From: an uncultured Clostridia bacterium
Lineage (GTDB): Bacteria > Bacillota > Clostridia > Christensenellales > UBA1242
Assembly (NCBI GenBank): GCA_947631485.1
Contig: CANRLJ010000009.1
Span: 1-13,646 of the forward strand
Length of the DNA stretch: 13,646 bases
Direction of reading: 5' to 3'
The position numbers and the translations under genes were made by a program. Below are positions 6,333-13,586 of the stretch, in pieces (within the stretch, counting starts at the first letter, position 1; each line of letters begins with the position of its first letter). The notes under the pieces are model-generated. The model made no database searches. It was not told where the DNA came from and saw only the letters and a list, made by a program, of their open reading frames with translations.

Positions 6333-7439
6333 TCATGTTCTGCGACTGTGCCTGCTGACCGAAAGTGCAACGCCCACCCCAGCCATAAACACCGCCACCG
6401 ACGTTCCTCCACTTGAAATAAATGGAAGGGGAAGCCCCGTTGGTGGAATACTGCCCGTGACCACGGCAATGTTCAACAAAGTTTGAACGGCAATAACAAT
6501 TCCCACGCCGCAGGCAAGCAGACAGCCAAATCTGTCTTTGGCATTTAGCCCAATTTTAAACAAGAAAAACACCAAGGCGAAGAAAGCCGCCATCAGACAC
6601 AAACATCCAAAAAAGCCAAGTTCCTCACCTATAATTGAAAAGATGAAGTCAGATTCCGCAAAAGGAAGAAACAAAAACTTCTGCCGTGACTGAAACAGCC
6701 CCACTCCAAACAATCCGCCATTTCCAAGCCCATAAAGTGACTGAATCAACTGAAAGCCCTCGCCCTGCGGAGTTGCCCATGGGTCGATGAAGGCAAAAAG
6801 GCGCTTCAATCTGTAGGGTTCAAGAAGGATGAGCACAGGCACTGCCACAACTCCAACGCTGGAAAACATCAGGGTGTGCTTTTTGCTCATGCCGCCAATA
6901 ATCAACATGAAAAGAGTGACAAACGCCAAGCACATTGTCACGCTCATGGATGGCTCAATTATCACCAAAAGACAAAGAGTGCCTGCGACAATCAGTGCTG
7001 GCAACAAGCCTCTAAATGTCTTTATCTTTTCGTGATTTTCACTTAAATAGCAGGCAAGAAACAAAACCAAAGAAAACTTTGCAATTTCGGATGGCTGAAT
7101 TGACACTCCCAAAAGATTTATCCACCGATTTGCCCCATAACTTTGCACGCCAAACCCCGGAACAAAAACCAAAACCAGCAAAACCACACTCACTGCAAGA
7201 ATAATGTATTTATATTTTTTCAATATGTGATAATCAATCAAAGACAGGACAATCATGGAAAATGCTCCCAAAATCACCCCAAAAATCTGCTTGTAAAGAA
7301 AGAAAAATTGGTTGTGATATCTGTAATTGGCAGAATAACAACTTGCACTATAAACCATGATGCAGCCAAAGATTGTCAGAAGAAAGACAAGTGCCACAAC
7401 CACAATTTCTGTTTTTGAATATCTATTTTTAAAGGTCAT
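6333..7439 (-). CDS. ftsW: Septal peptidoglycan glycosyltransferase FtsW (SEDS family)
   Basis: 368 residues, about ten membrane helices. SEDS proteins polymerise lipid II into glycan strands with a partner class B PBP. Visible motifs are MVYSAS at the end of helix 1, GANRW (102-106), QPSE (116-119), ESDFIFSIIGEELG with the catalytic Asp264, and the FtsW/SpoVE signature GSIPPTGLPLPFISSGG (329-345). Position after murD favours FtsW or SpoVE over RodA. The frame opens further upstream inside murD, but the ATG at 7439 gives the usual short cytoplasmic N-terminus; it overlaps the murD end by 11 nt. The ribosome site is weak, so coupling to murD is likely. No partner PBP gene is in the window. Confidence 0.93.
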   Translation of the reverse strand: MTFKNRYSKTEIVVVALVFLLTIFGCIMVYSASCYSANYRYHNQFFFLYKQIFGVILGAFSMIVLSLIDYHILKKYKYIILAVSVVLLVLVFVPGFGVQSYGANRWINLLGVSIQPSEIAKFSLVLFLACYLSENHEKIKTFRGLLPALIVAGTLCLLVIIEPSMSVTMCLAFVTLFMLIIGGMSKKHTLMFSSVGVVAVPVLILLEPYRLKRLFAFIDPWATPQGEGFQLIQSLYGLGNGGLFGVGLFQSRQKFLFLPFAESDFIFSIIGEELGFFGCLCLMAAFFALVFFLFKIGLNAKDRFGCLLACGVGIVIAVQTLLNIAVVTGSIPPTGLPLPFISSGGTSVAVFMAGVGVALSVSRHSRRT

Positions 7440-8724
7440 ATCCAAGCACCAACTCTTTGAAATGTTCGCCACGCTCTGCATACGAAGAAAATTCATCAAA
7501 ACTTGAACATGCAGGGCTTAAAAGACAAAAATCGTCATTTGTCGCAGTTTTAAGACAATAAGCGACAGCATCATCAAATTTGGAAAAAACTTCGACAGAA
7601 TATCCAAACTTTTTTGCATGTCTGGCAATGTTTTCGCCCTCTTCTCCAAAACAAACCACACGCTTGATGTGATATCCCAAACAAAAGAGGTCGTCATAAT
7701 TTATGTCCTTTCCTCTTCCACCCATAAGCAGCAAAATGCTTTTGTCAGAAAAAGCATCCACGCATGCAATTGTGGAGGCAACATTTGTCGCCTTGCTGTC
7801 ATCCACATATGTTGCTCCATCAATTTGCCCCAAAATCTCCATCCGATGTGCCGCTGGCGAAAACTGTTTGATGGCAAGTTGCATGTCCTCCGGCCTCACT
7901 TTAAGATGAGAACATATGCACACACTTGCAAGCACATTTTCCAAATTTTTTGAACCCTTAAGCGGAATTTCACTTGCGTCCAAAACAGGTGTCTTATTTA
8001 AGAAAATTGCACTTTTCCACAAATAAACACCTTTTTTTTGCTTATTTTTTGAAAAAAATTCGATTTTTTTGCGTAATTTCAATTTTTTTGTCTCTTCGTC
8101 ATCAAAATTTAAAATCAAAATGTCGCCGTGTTTCATGTTTTGCGCAATCTTGCTTTTCACCCTTTTATACTCTTCAAAAGACCCATGCCTGTCCAAATGG
8201 TCAGGTTGGATATTCAAAATGCAAGCAATTTTTGGATGAAAGTATCTGCTTGTTTCAAGTTGGAAATTGCTGACCTCACACACAACAATGCTATCCTTTG
8301 TGGTCTGTTGGCAGATGGCAGAAAATGGCAAGCCAATGTTTCCACACAAAAATGTTTTGTATCCTGCACCTTTTAAAATTTTGTTCACAAGCATGCTGAC
8401 GGTTGTCTTTCCGTTTGTGCCAGTGATTGCCACAATGCGACCCTGGCTGTGAAGATATGCAAAATCCAACTCGCTGATGACTGGTATTTTTTTGTCACTG
8501 AAAACCTTTAAAAGCGGGTTTCCAATGCACTTTATTCCAGGGCTTATTATCACCAAATCATACTTCTGTTTTTCCGGAGACCTTTCAAAGCCAATGCAGT
8601 CGCGTTTTGTCAAATCGTCGTCATAGAGGCTTATGTGTGCCCTATACTTTTTTAAGACATTGACAACCGACCGACCACTTTCGCCAAGCCCATAGACCAA
8701 AACATTTTTGTTTTTTAACTTCAT
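7429..8724 (-). CDS. murD: UDP-N-acetylmuramoyl-L-alanine--D-glutamate ligase MurD
   Basis: 431 residues. A cytosolic ATP-dependent ligase that adds D-Glu to UDP-MurNAc-L-Ala. The N-terminal dinucleotide-like fold starts VLVYGLGESGRS; the P-loop is GTNGKTT (102-108). VSNFQLE (151-157) matches the family ESSFQLE motif with small changes, and NIQPDHLDRHGS (171-182) is followed by the carbamylated-lysine region. The C-terminal domain shows HRMEI, VDDSKATN, GGRGKD and LLSPACSSFDEF. The ATG at 8724 fits the fold start; a longer reading would overlap mraY and add an unrelated Cys-rich stretch. G-rich sequence (AAGGGCAGGGAG) precedes the start. It lies 14 nt after mraY and overlaps ftsW. Confidence 0.96.
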   Translation of the reverse strand: MKLKNKNVLVYGLGESGRSVVNVLKKYRAHISLYDDDLTKRDCIGFERSPEKQKYDLVIISPGIKCIGNPLLKVFSDKKIPVISELDFAYLHSQGRIVAITGTNGKTTVSMLVNKILKGAGYKTFLCGNIGLPFSAICQQTTKDSIVVCEVSNFQLETSRYFHPKIACILNIQPDHLDRHGSFEEYKRVKSKIAQNMKHGDILILNFDDEETKKLKLRKKIEFFSKNKQKKGVYLWKSAIFLNKTPVLDASEIPLKGSKNLENVLASVCICSHLKVRPEDMQLAIKQFSPAAHRMEILGQIDGATYVDDSKATNVASTIACVDAFSDKSILLLMGGRGKDINYDDLFCLGYHIKRVVCFGEEGENIARHAKKFGYSVEVFSKFDDAVAYCLKTATNDDFCLLSPACSSFDEFSSYAERGEHFKELVLGYDL

Positions 8725-8738
8725 GCTCCCTGCCCTTA

Positions 8739-9704
8739 TCAAATTCCAACGGCAAGAACCCCCACAAGAACAGAAAGGCAAACTGCCGCCGTCACTACTA
8801 TATATACGACGACAATTCTGTTTTCATGCACCCCTTTTTTCTCGAAATGGTGATGAAGTGGCGCCATCAAAAACACCCTCTTTTTTGTGCGTTTATAGTG
8901 CAAAACCTGAATTATATCTGAAAGTGCGGAAAGAACAAACATAATTCCCATGATTGGCAAAAGAAGTTCCAGCCCTGACAAGATTGCAGTGATGGCAATA
9001 AATCCGCCTAAGGCAAGCGAGCCGGTGTCACCCATAAAGATTTTTGCCGGAAAGCAGTTGAACAACAAAAAGCCAAGCAGCGCCCCGCACATGCCAAAGC
9101 AAATCAGTGCCATATTTTGAAATTCCACCGAGCCAATCGTCGCCAAGATAATTCCAAAAAACAAGCAATAGATAAACGACACTCCGCCAGCCAGCCCATC
9201 AAGGCCGTCCGTCAGATTCACGCTGTTCACGGTTGCAACCAGCACCAAAACCACAAGTGGAATAATCAGCCAGCCGATGTCAAACTCATATGCAAAAAAC
9301 TTCAAGGTTGTGCATCCCGACATATATGCATAAATCGCAACAACAATCGCAATGCCAACTTGTCCAATTATCTTTTGATATGGCTTCAAACCCTCGTTGT
9401 GATGATTGTAAATCTTCAAAAAGTCGTCCAAAAAGCCGAGCAACGCATAACAAAATGTTATTGCAAGGCAAAACCACGCCAAAAAGGTGTTGTAGCGAAG
9501 CATAAAGCAAGCAGCAAACAGGATTGTAAACAGGAAAATCAGCCCTCCCATGGTTGGAGTTCCCTCCTTGCTTTTGTGCTTGTCCACATATTGCAAAATG
9601 CTTTGCGAGGCCTTAAGTTTTTTGCACATCCAAAGCACAAACGGAGCAATCAGCGTTGAAAAAAACAGACAAAAAAGACCGCAAATCAAAAACCTTATTG
9701 TCAT
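8739..9704 (-). CDS. mraY: Phospho-N-acetylmuramoyl-pentapeptide-transferase MraY
   Basis: 321 residues, about ten membrane helices. MraY transfers phospho-MurNAc-pentapeptide from UDP to undecaprenyl phosphate, making lipid I at the inner face of the membrane. Family motifs are KEGTPTMGG (46-54), the Asp pair in GFLDDFLK (D93, D94), NLTDGLDGLA (163-172), the nucleophile region FMGDTGS (223-229) and the cytoplasmic loop HHHFEKKG (284-291). AAGGAG sits 5 nt before the ATG at 9704; the longer open frame up to 9749 only overlaps murE. The start overlaps the murE stop in ATGA, a typical coupled pair. In many clusters murF lies between murE and mraY; it is absent here. Confidence 0.97.
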   Translation of the reverse strand: MTIRFLICGLFCLFFSTLIAPFVLWMCKKLKASQSILQYVDKHKSKEGTPTMGGLIFLFTILFAACFMLRYNTFLAWFCLAITFCYALLGFLDDFLKIYNHHNEGLKPYQKIIGQVGIAIVVAIYAYMSGCTTLKFFAYEFDIGWLIIPLVVLVLVATVNSVNLTDGLDGLAGGVSFIYCLFFGIILATIGSVEFQNMALICFGMCGALLGFLLFNCFPAKIFMGDTGSLALGGFIAITAILSGLELLLPIMGIMFVLSALSDIIQVLHYKRTKKRVFLMAPLHHHFEKKGVHENRIVVVYIVVTAAVCLSVLVGVLAVGI

Positions 9705-11143
9705 GACAACTCCTTGGCGGAAAAATTTGGATTGATGTCTTTGATGCATGAATAAATTGCGTCAAAATCGTTGTAAGGATATTTGACCAAGCCAATTTCT
9801 TGATATTTTTCAGCACCTTTTCCTGCCACAATAACAATGTCTCCGGGTCTGGCAAGAGCAATCATCTTTGAAATTGCCGCCTTTCTGTCCGTCTCGACAA
9901 AATGCCTCTTCTTCATGCCAGTTTCAATGTCCGCAATGATGTCGGTGTCCTTTTCAAGACGAGGGTTGTCGTTTGTGAGGCAGACATAATCGGCAAAACT
10001 CTCCGCAATATGCCCCATCTTTCCCCTTTTGTCTTTGTCACGATTGCCACCGCATCCAAAGACAACATAAACCTTTTGGTCTGTCAATGTCCTTGCGGTC
10101 TTTAAGATGTTCATAAGGCTGTCTGGCGAGTGCGCATAATCCACAACGATGTGCTTTCCATCAAAGTTGATGACATTAAATCTTCCTTCCACAGGATTGA
10201 CAAAATTCAAACCGCTTGCAAGTTGTTTGTCGTCCAGCCCTAAAACATTGCACACCGTCAAAGCAGCAAGAGAGTTGTAAACGTTATAATTCCCCACCAA
10301 ATTTGTCCTCATTTCAATCACACTGTCATCGACATTTGCAACAAATCTCGACCCGTTCATAGAGCAATATATGTCAATGGCAAAGGTGTCGCTTGGAGAC
10401 ACAATTCCATAGGTTTTGTATGGAACTTTACACTTTGGCAAAAACTTCGCCACAATCTCATCATCGCAGCAGAAAACGGCATTTTTCATGTGTTCTGGCT
10501 TAAAAAACGAGCATTTTGTCTTTGCATAGGCATCAATGGTCTTGAAATAATCAAGATGATCCTGTGTTATGTTTGTCAAAACTCCAACCTCAAACATAAT
10601 GCCATCAATTCGGCATTGGTCTATTGCATGGGCGGAGACCTCCATCACAACATATTCCACACCAGCATCCCGCATCTGGCTAAATGTTTTGTGCAAAAAG
10701 TCAGCATCTGGCGTGGTGAGAGGGCAATCATATGTCTTTCCACCAAAAACCACTCCACTTGTGCCAATTACACCAACTTTTTTGCCATTTCTCTTCAAAA
10801 TTTCTGCAATCAAATACGAAGTGGTGGTCTTTCCGTTAGTCCCCGTGATGCCAATTATTTTCAGTTCATCACACGCTCTGCCATAAAAGTTTGCACACGC
10901 ATGTGCAAAGATGCTGCGAGTGTGATTGCCTTTCAAAACCCTCTCCCCAAAATCGAAATAAGAAAAGCAAACGGCAGCACCATCCTCAATCGCCTTTTTG
11001 CACCTTTCCTCCGCTTTTTCTTTGTCTTGTGTGAGACAAAAATATGCGGTGCCTTTTTGCACTTCTTCATTTGTCCTTGCAATGTTTGAAATTTCAACAT
11101 TGCCATATTTTTTCACGCCTTTCACAATTTCTTTTAAGAGCAT
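9701..11143 (-). CDS. murE: UDP-N-acetylmuramoyl-L-alanyl-D-glutamate--2,6-diaminopimelate ligase MurE
   Basis: 480 residues, normal length. It adds the third stem-peptide residue in the cytosol. Motifs are the P-loop GTNGKTTT (101-108), TTPD (143-146), EVSAHAIDQCR (168-178), NITQDHLDYF (191-200), the probable carbamylated Lys in YAKTKCSFF (K210) and VDYAHSPDSL (334-343). DNPR (392-395) is the motif that recognises meso-diaminopimelate; lysine-adding enzymes differ there. GKGAEKYQ (441-448) replaces the usual GKGHExYQ, with Ala for His. The start has AAGGAG 6 nt upstream. A 95-nt gap separates it from ddl and includes candidate regulatory sequence. Its end overlaps mraY by 4 nt. Confidence 0.97.
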   Translation of the reverse strand: MLLKEIVKGVKKYGNVEISNIARTNEEVQKGTAYFCLTQDKEKAEERCKKAIEDGAAVCFSYFDFGERVLKGNHTRSIFAHACANFYGRACDELKIIGITGTNGKTTTSYLIAEILKRNGKKVGVIGTSGVVFGGKTYDCPLTTPDADFLHKTFSQMRDAGVEYVVMEVSAHAIDQCRIDGIMFEVGVLTNITQDHLDYFKTIDAYAKTKCSFFKPEHMKNAVFCCDDEIVAKFLPKCKVPYKTYGIVSPSDTFAIDIYCSMNGSRFVANVDDSVIEMRTNLVGNYNVYNSLAALTVCNVLGLDDKQLASGLNFVNPVEGRFNVINFDGKHIVVDYAHSPDSLMNILKTARTLTDQKVYVVFGCGGNRDKDKRGKMGHIAESFADYVCLTNDNPRLEKDTDIIADIETGMKKRHFVETDRKAAISKMIALARPGDIVIVAGKGAEKYQEIGLVKYPYNDFDAIYSCIKDINPNFSAKELS

Positions 11144-11238
11144 AGTTTTCTCCTTTATAAAATATGAAATATTTTAATAGTCAAAGTCTCGCATTTAACC
11201 ATGCTGTCAAAATTAGTCCAAATTAGACAAAAATTTTG
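11144..11238 (-). promoter_or_regulatory. Intergenic region ahead of murE with promoter-like and repeated elements
   Basis: On the minus strand, this gap holds a consensus -35 TTGACA (11210-11205) without a good -10 at normal spacing. It also holds TG-G-TTAAAT, an extended -10-like element with a poor -35, and the late TTGACT...TTTATA. Tandem decamers AATTAGTCCA/AATTAGACAA (11211-11230) are visible. A 17-nt stretch (11219-11235) matches exactly a sequence upstream of the plus-strand gene near 950. A promoter here is plausible, but no single one is convincing. Confidence 0.3.
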
Positions 11239-12336
11239 CTACTTTTTAAGCCCATCAACTGCCTGCTCATAAAATTCCAAGGCGTCACTGTCAAAGGTGG
11301 TGGTCAGTGCCAACCCTTCCTCCAAATCATCTTCACATTGGGCCAAAATGGCGCTCAAAATTTCTGTGAATTTCAAATCTTTAAACAAATAAAACGCCAA
11401 AGAGCCCGGAATTGTGTTTATTTCATTTACATAAAGTGTTTTTGCACCCTCATCATACAAAAAATCCACCCTCACCACTCCGCTGCAATCAAAAAGGCGA
11501 TAAACCTGCTGGGTTATGGTTTGAATTTTTTTCGTCAGGGTTTTGTCTGCCTCGCGGCTTCTTCCACTTTGAGAGATATATTTGTCTTCAAAAGAAAAAA
11601 TTTCACCTTTGTTTGTCACCTCCGCCACATGAGAAAGGATGCAATCGCCATGATGAGCAAAACAAGCGCAGTTATATTCCCTCAAATTTTCAACAAGTTT
11701 TTCCACCAACACCTTTGTGTCAAACGAAAAGGCAAGTTCCACAGCGTCGGCAAATTCGGTTTCGTTGTGACAGACGGAAATTCCAATGCTGCTTCCAAGA
11801 TTTGCAGGCTTCACAATCACAGGAAATTTAAGTTTCACTTTCGCACGGTCATATGTGCATCTGTTGAAATAAACATATTCAGGTGTCGGAATTTCATTTG
11901 CCTTCAAGATGTCTTTCATAACAACTTTATCCATGCAGATGGCGGAGGACAACACCCCCGAAGATGAAAACGCAACATCGCAAGCATTGAAAATTCCGGA
12001 AACGCAGCCGTCCTCGCCTATGCGCCCATGGCAACAGTTCAGCACCACCCCAATGTCACAGTAGTGCACAAATTTGTTTTTCTTTTTGCACAACAACACC
12101 CTTTCTCCAAGCAGCATTGTCACTTGCTTCAAATTTTTTGCGTATTTCCTGAAATTTTTGTATATCTCAATGTCTGACAGGTTGTCGCCCACCCACCAGA
12201 TGCCGTTTTTGTCCATATAGACAAGCACGGGCTCAAACTCTTTAGGCAAATTTTTGACTGCCTGCAACGCAGTGATGATTGAAATGTCATGCTCCACACT
12301 TTTTCCACCAAACAAAACTAAACACTTTTTTCTCAT
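11239..12336 (-). CDS. ddl: D-alanine--D-alanine ligase
   Basis: 365 residues. An ATP-grasp ligase that makes D-Ala-D-Ala for the pentapeptide terminus. Motifs are GGKSVEHDIS (10-19) with catalytic Glu15, HGRIGEDG (103-110), SGVLSSAICMDK (126-137), KPANLGSSIGI (176-186) and NEINTIPG (304-311). The omega-loop DKY (251-253) keeps the Lys-Tyr pair of D-Ala-D-Ala enzymes, and the depsipeptide (VanA-like) loop is not seen, so intrinsic D-Lac ligation is not expected. The ribosome site AGGAG is 5 nt from the ATG, but both lie in a perfect hairpin. It heads the wall-gene run, with no terminator seen before murE. A convincing promoter for it was not found. Confidence 0.96.
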   Translation of the reverse strand: MRKKCLVLFGGKSVEHDISIITALQAVKNLPKEFEPVLVYMDKNGIWWVGDNLSDIEIYKNFRKYAKNLKQVTMLLGERVLLCKKKNKFVHYCDIGVVLNCCHGRIGEDGCVSGIFNACDVAFSSSGVLSSAICMDKVVMKDILKANEIPTPEYVYFNRCTYDRAKVKLKFPVIVKPANLGSSIGISVCHNETEFADAVELAFSFDTKVLVEKLVENLREYNCACFAHHGDCILSHVAEVTNKGEIFSFEDKYISQSGRSREADKTLTKKIQTITQQVYRLFDCSGVVRVDFLYDEGAKTLYVNEINTIPGSLAFYLFKDLKFTEILSAILAQCEDDLEEGLALTTTFDSDALEFYEQAVDGLKK

Positions 12337-12352
12337 AGAAACTCCTATGAGA
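12331..12352 (-). promoter_or_regulatory. Stem-loop enclosing the ddl start codon
   Basis: On the minus strand, TCTCATAG, loop GAGTTT and CTATGAGA form a perfect 8-bp stem with a 6-nt loop. The ATG of ddl (12336-12334) is in the 3' arm, and most of the AGGAG ribosome site is in the loop. Such a structure could lower or gate translation. A TATATT at 12357-12352 could instead be a -10, in which case part of the stem would not be transcribed. Confidence 0.45.
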
Positions 12353-12401
12353 ATATATGATTTTTCCTTTCGCCAAGGTTACTTCCCTTCATCATAAGTT
12401 T

Positions 12402-12430
12402 TGTCATCCTGAGCACAGCGAAGGATCTCA
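12402..12430. repeat. Dispersed-repeat-like sequence (TGTCATCCTGAGC...GAAGGATCTC)
   Basis: This 29-nt stretch resembles a short repeat seen in intergenic DNA of many bacterial genomes, usually written GTCATCCTGAGCGAAGCGAAGGATCTC. It is imperfectly palindromic: ATCCT and AGGAT arms, then opposed GA/GA, then GC and GC around ACA. Only one copy is in the window. It lies between the repeat-protein terminator and ddl. Confidence 0.5.
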
Positions 12431-12432
12431 AT

Positions 12433-12458
12433 AAAAAAGACAGGTTCAAACCCTGTCT
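12433..12458 (-). terminator. Intrinsic terminator of the leucine-rich-repeat gene
   Basis: On the minus strand, AGACAGG (12458-12452), a 7-nt loop and CCTGTCT are followed by a run of six T including the last stem base (12438-12433). The hairpin overlaps the end of the coding region, and the TGA stop codon (12448-12446) sits in the loop. Confidence 0.8.
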
Positions 12459-13480
12459 CTAAAAATTATACTTCGCCTTTGTTGTTCTCTCTTTTGTCGT
12501 TCACTTTGTTGTGTCTCACTTTGTTGTGGTTCACTCTTTTTTTGTTGCTCACTCTTTTTTTGTTGTTCTGGCATTGTCTTTGTTTCAGTTTCTGTTTCTT
12601 TTGCCATCAAATCTTTTACACTTCCGTCTTTCGCTCTAACATATAAGTGCTGCCAGCCTGGACACCCTTTAAAAACCTCGCCATCTCGTATTTGTTGAAC
12701 CAAATGCTCAAAAACTGATACACTTTCCAACCTGAAACAAGCAGCAAATGCCCACGTGCCTACTTTCTTTACAGAACTTGGGATTGTTACGCTTTCTAAA
12801 ACCGTGCAGAAATCAAATGCATGGGCTCCTATTTCATTAACTCCCTCTGTAATTGTTACGCTTGTTAAACGTTCGCATCCTCTAAATGCATATCCGCCTA
12901 TTTTCTTTACAGTACTTGGAATTGCTACTGTGTCCAGATTTCTGCAAAACTCAAATGCACCTTCTCCTATTTCGGTAACTCCCTCTGGAATTGTTACACT
13001 TTCCAAATGTTTGCAGCAACAAAACGCCGCCTTTCCTATTTCAGTAACTCCATTTGGAATTGTTATATTTCTCAAGGAATCGCAAGCAAAAAATGCATTT
13101 TCGCCTATTTTCTTTACAGTACTTGGAATTGTTACACTTTCCAAAACTTTGCAGAAATGAAATGCATGGTTTCCTATTTCCGTAACTCCCTCTGGAATTG
13201 TTACGCTTGCCAAATTTATGCATCGAGAAAACGCAGCCTTTCCTATTTCAGTTACTCCCTCTGGAATTGTTACGCTTTTCAATGAATTGCAACCAGAAAA
13301 CGCAGCCTTTCCTATTTCAGTTACTCCCTCTGGAATTGTTATACTTTTTAAAGTTTCACATCTCGCAAAAGCGTATTCACCTATTTTTGTAACATGTTTC
13401 CAAAATTTTCCAGGATTTTTTTCAAGCAATTTTATATCTCTATCTAAGACTTCTATTAAAATGCCTTTCTTTTTCTTCAT
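12446..13480 (-). CDS. BspA-type leucine-rich-repeat protein with charged Gln-rich tail
   Basis: 344 residues. After about 29 N-terminal residues come ten 23-residue repeats (30-259) of the form VTEIGxxAFxxCxxLxSVTIPEG, the BspA/TpLRR (LRR_5) type. They alternate between VTEIG...IPEG and VKKIG...IPST versions. A less regular segment (260-295) follows, then a 49-residue tail rich in Q, K, E and S with short tandem repeats. No signal peptide, membrane helix or sortase motif is seen, so it is probably cytoplasmic, unlike many surface BspA proteins. The ATG at 13480 has AAAGGAGAGG ahead of it; an earlier in-frame ATG at 13534 overlaps the promoter's -35 and is rejected. The gene has its own promoter and terminator and no visible link to the wall genes. 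The domain suggests protein binding; the function is unknown. Confidence 0.9.
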   Translation of the reverse strand: MKKKKGILIEVLDRDIKLLEKNPGKFWKHVTKIGEYAFARCETLKSITIPEGVTEIGKAAFSGCNSLKSVTIPEGVTEIGKAAFSRCINLASVTIPEGVTEIGNHAFHFCKVLESVTIPSTVKKIGENAFFACDSLRNITIPNGVTEIGKAAFCCCKHLESVTIPEGVTEIGEGAFEFCRNLDTVAIPSTVKKIGGYAFRGCERLTSVTITEGVNEIGAHAFDFCTVLESVTIPSSVKKVGTWAFAACFRLESVSVFEHLVQQIRDGEVFKGCPGWQHLYVRAKDGSVKDLMAKETETETKTMPEQQKKSEQQKKSEPQQSETQQSERQKREQQRRSIIFRDRV

Positions 13481-13505
13481 TTCCCCTCTCCTTTTAACTG
13501 AGTTT

Positions 13506-13534
13506 ATTGTATCATAAAATAGGAATGTTGTCAA
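13506..13534 (-). promoter_or_regulatory. Strong sigma-A promoter of the leucine-rich-repeat gene
   Basis: On the minus strand, TTGACA (13534-13529), a 17-nt spacer and TACAAT (13511-13506), with TG one base before the -10 making an extended element. It lies 26 nt upstream of the start codon at 13480. Confidence 0.8.
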
Positions 13535-13546
13535 TATGTAAAAAAT

Positions 13547-13581
13547 AAAAAAAGACAGGCCAAAAGGTCTGTCTTTTTTTT
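13547..13581. terminator. Bidirectional-type intrinsic terminator at the right edge
   Basis: An A-run with GACAGGCC, loop AAAA and GGTCTGTC with a T-run form a long stem with one G-T pair, so it could act in either direction. On the minus strand it would close whatever gene enters from the right edge and insulate the repeat-protein promoter. Confidence 0.75.
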
Positions 13582-13586
13582 ACAAT

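Noticed and set aside
9117..9659. 180-residue plus-strand open frame opposite mraY
   Set aside because: Its lysine-, glutamine- and histidine-rich product mirrors hydrophobic codons of MraY; no ribosome site.
11236..11967. 243-residue plus-strand open frame opposite ddl
   Set aside because: Long but antisense to a clear ATP-grasp enzyme, with no promoter or ribosome site and no domain pattern.
12352..12380. Promoter for ddl using TATATT as the -10
   Set aside because: The only -35-like hexamer (TTGGCG) is 13 nt away, too close, and nothing suitable lies at 16-18 nt.
12756..13341. Regularly spaced repeats that could suggest a CRISPR array
   Set aside because: The 69-nt period is 23 codons in frame with a leucine-rich-repeat protein; the units are degenerate and lack unique spacers.
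13481..13534. Extended N-terminus (18 more residues) of the leucine-rich-repeat protein
   Set aside because: The upstream ATG overlaps the -35 box, and the coding would lie within the promoter; the ATG at 13480 has a strong ribosome site.
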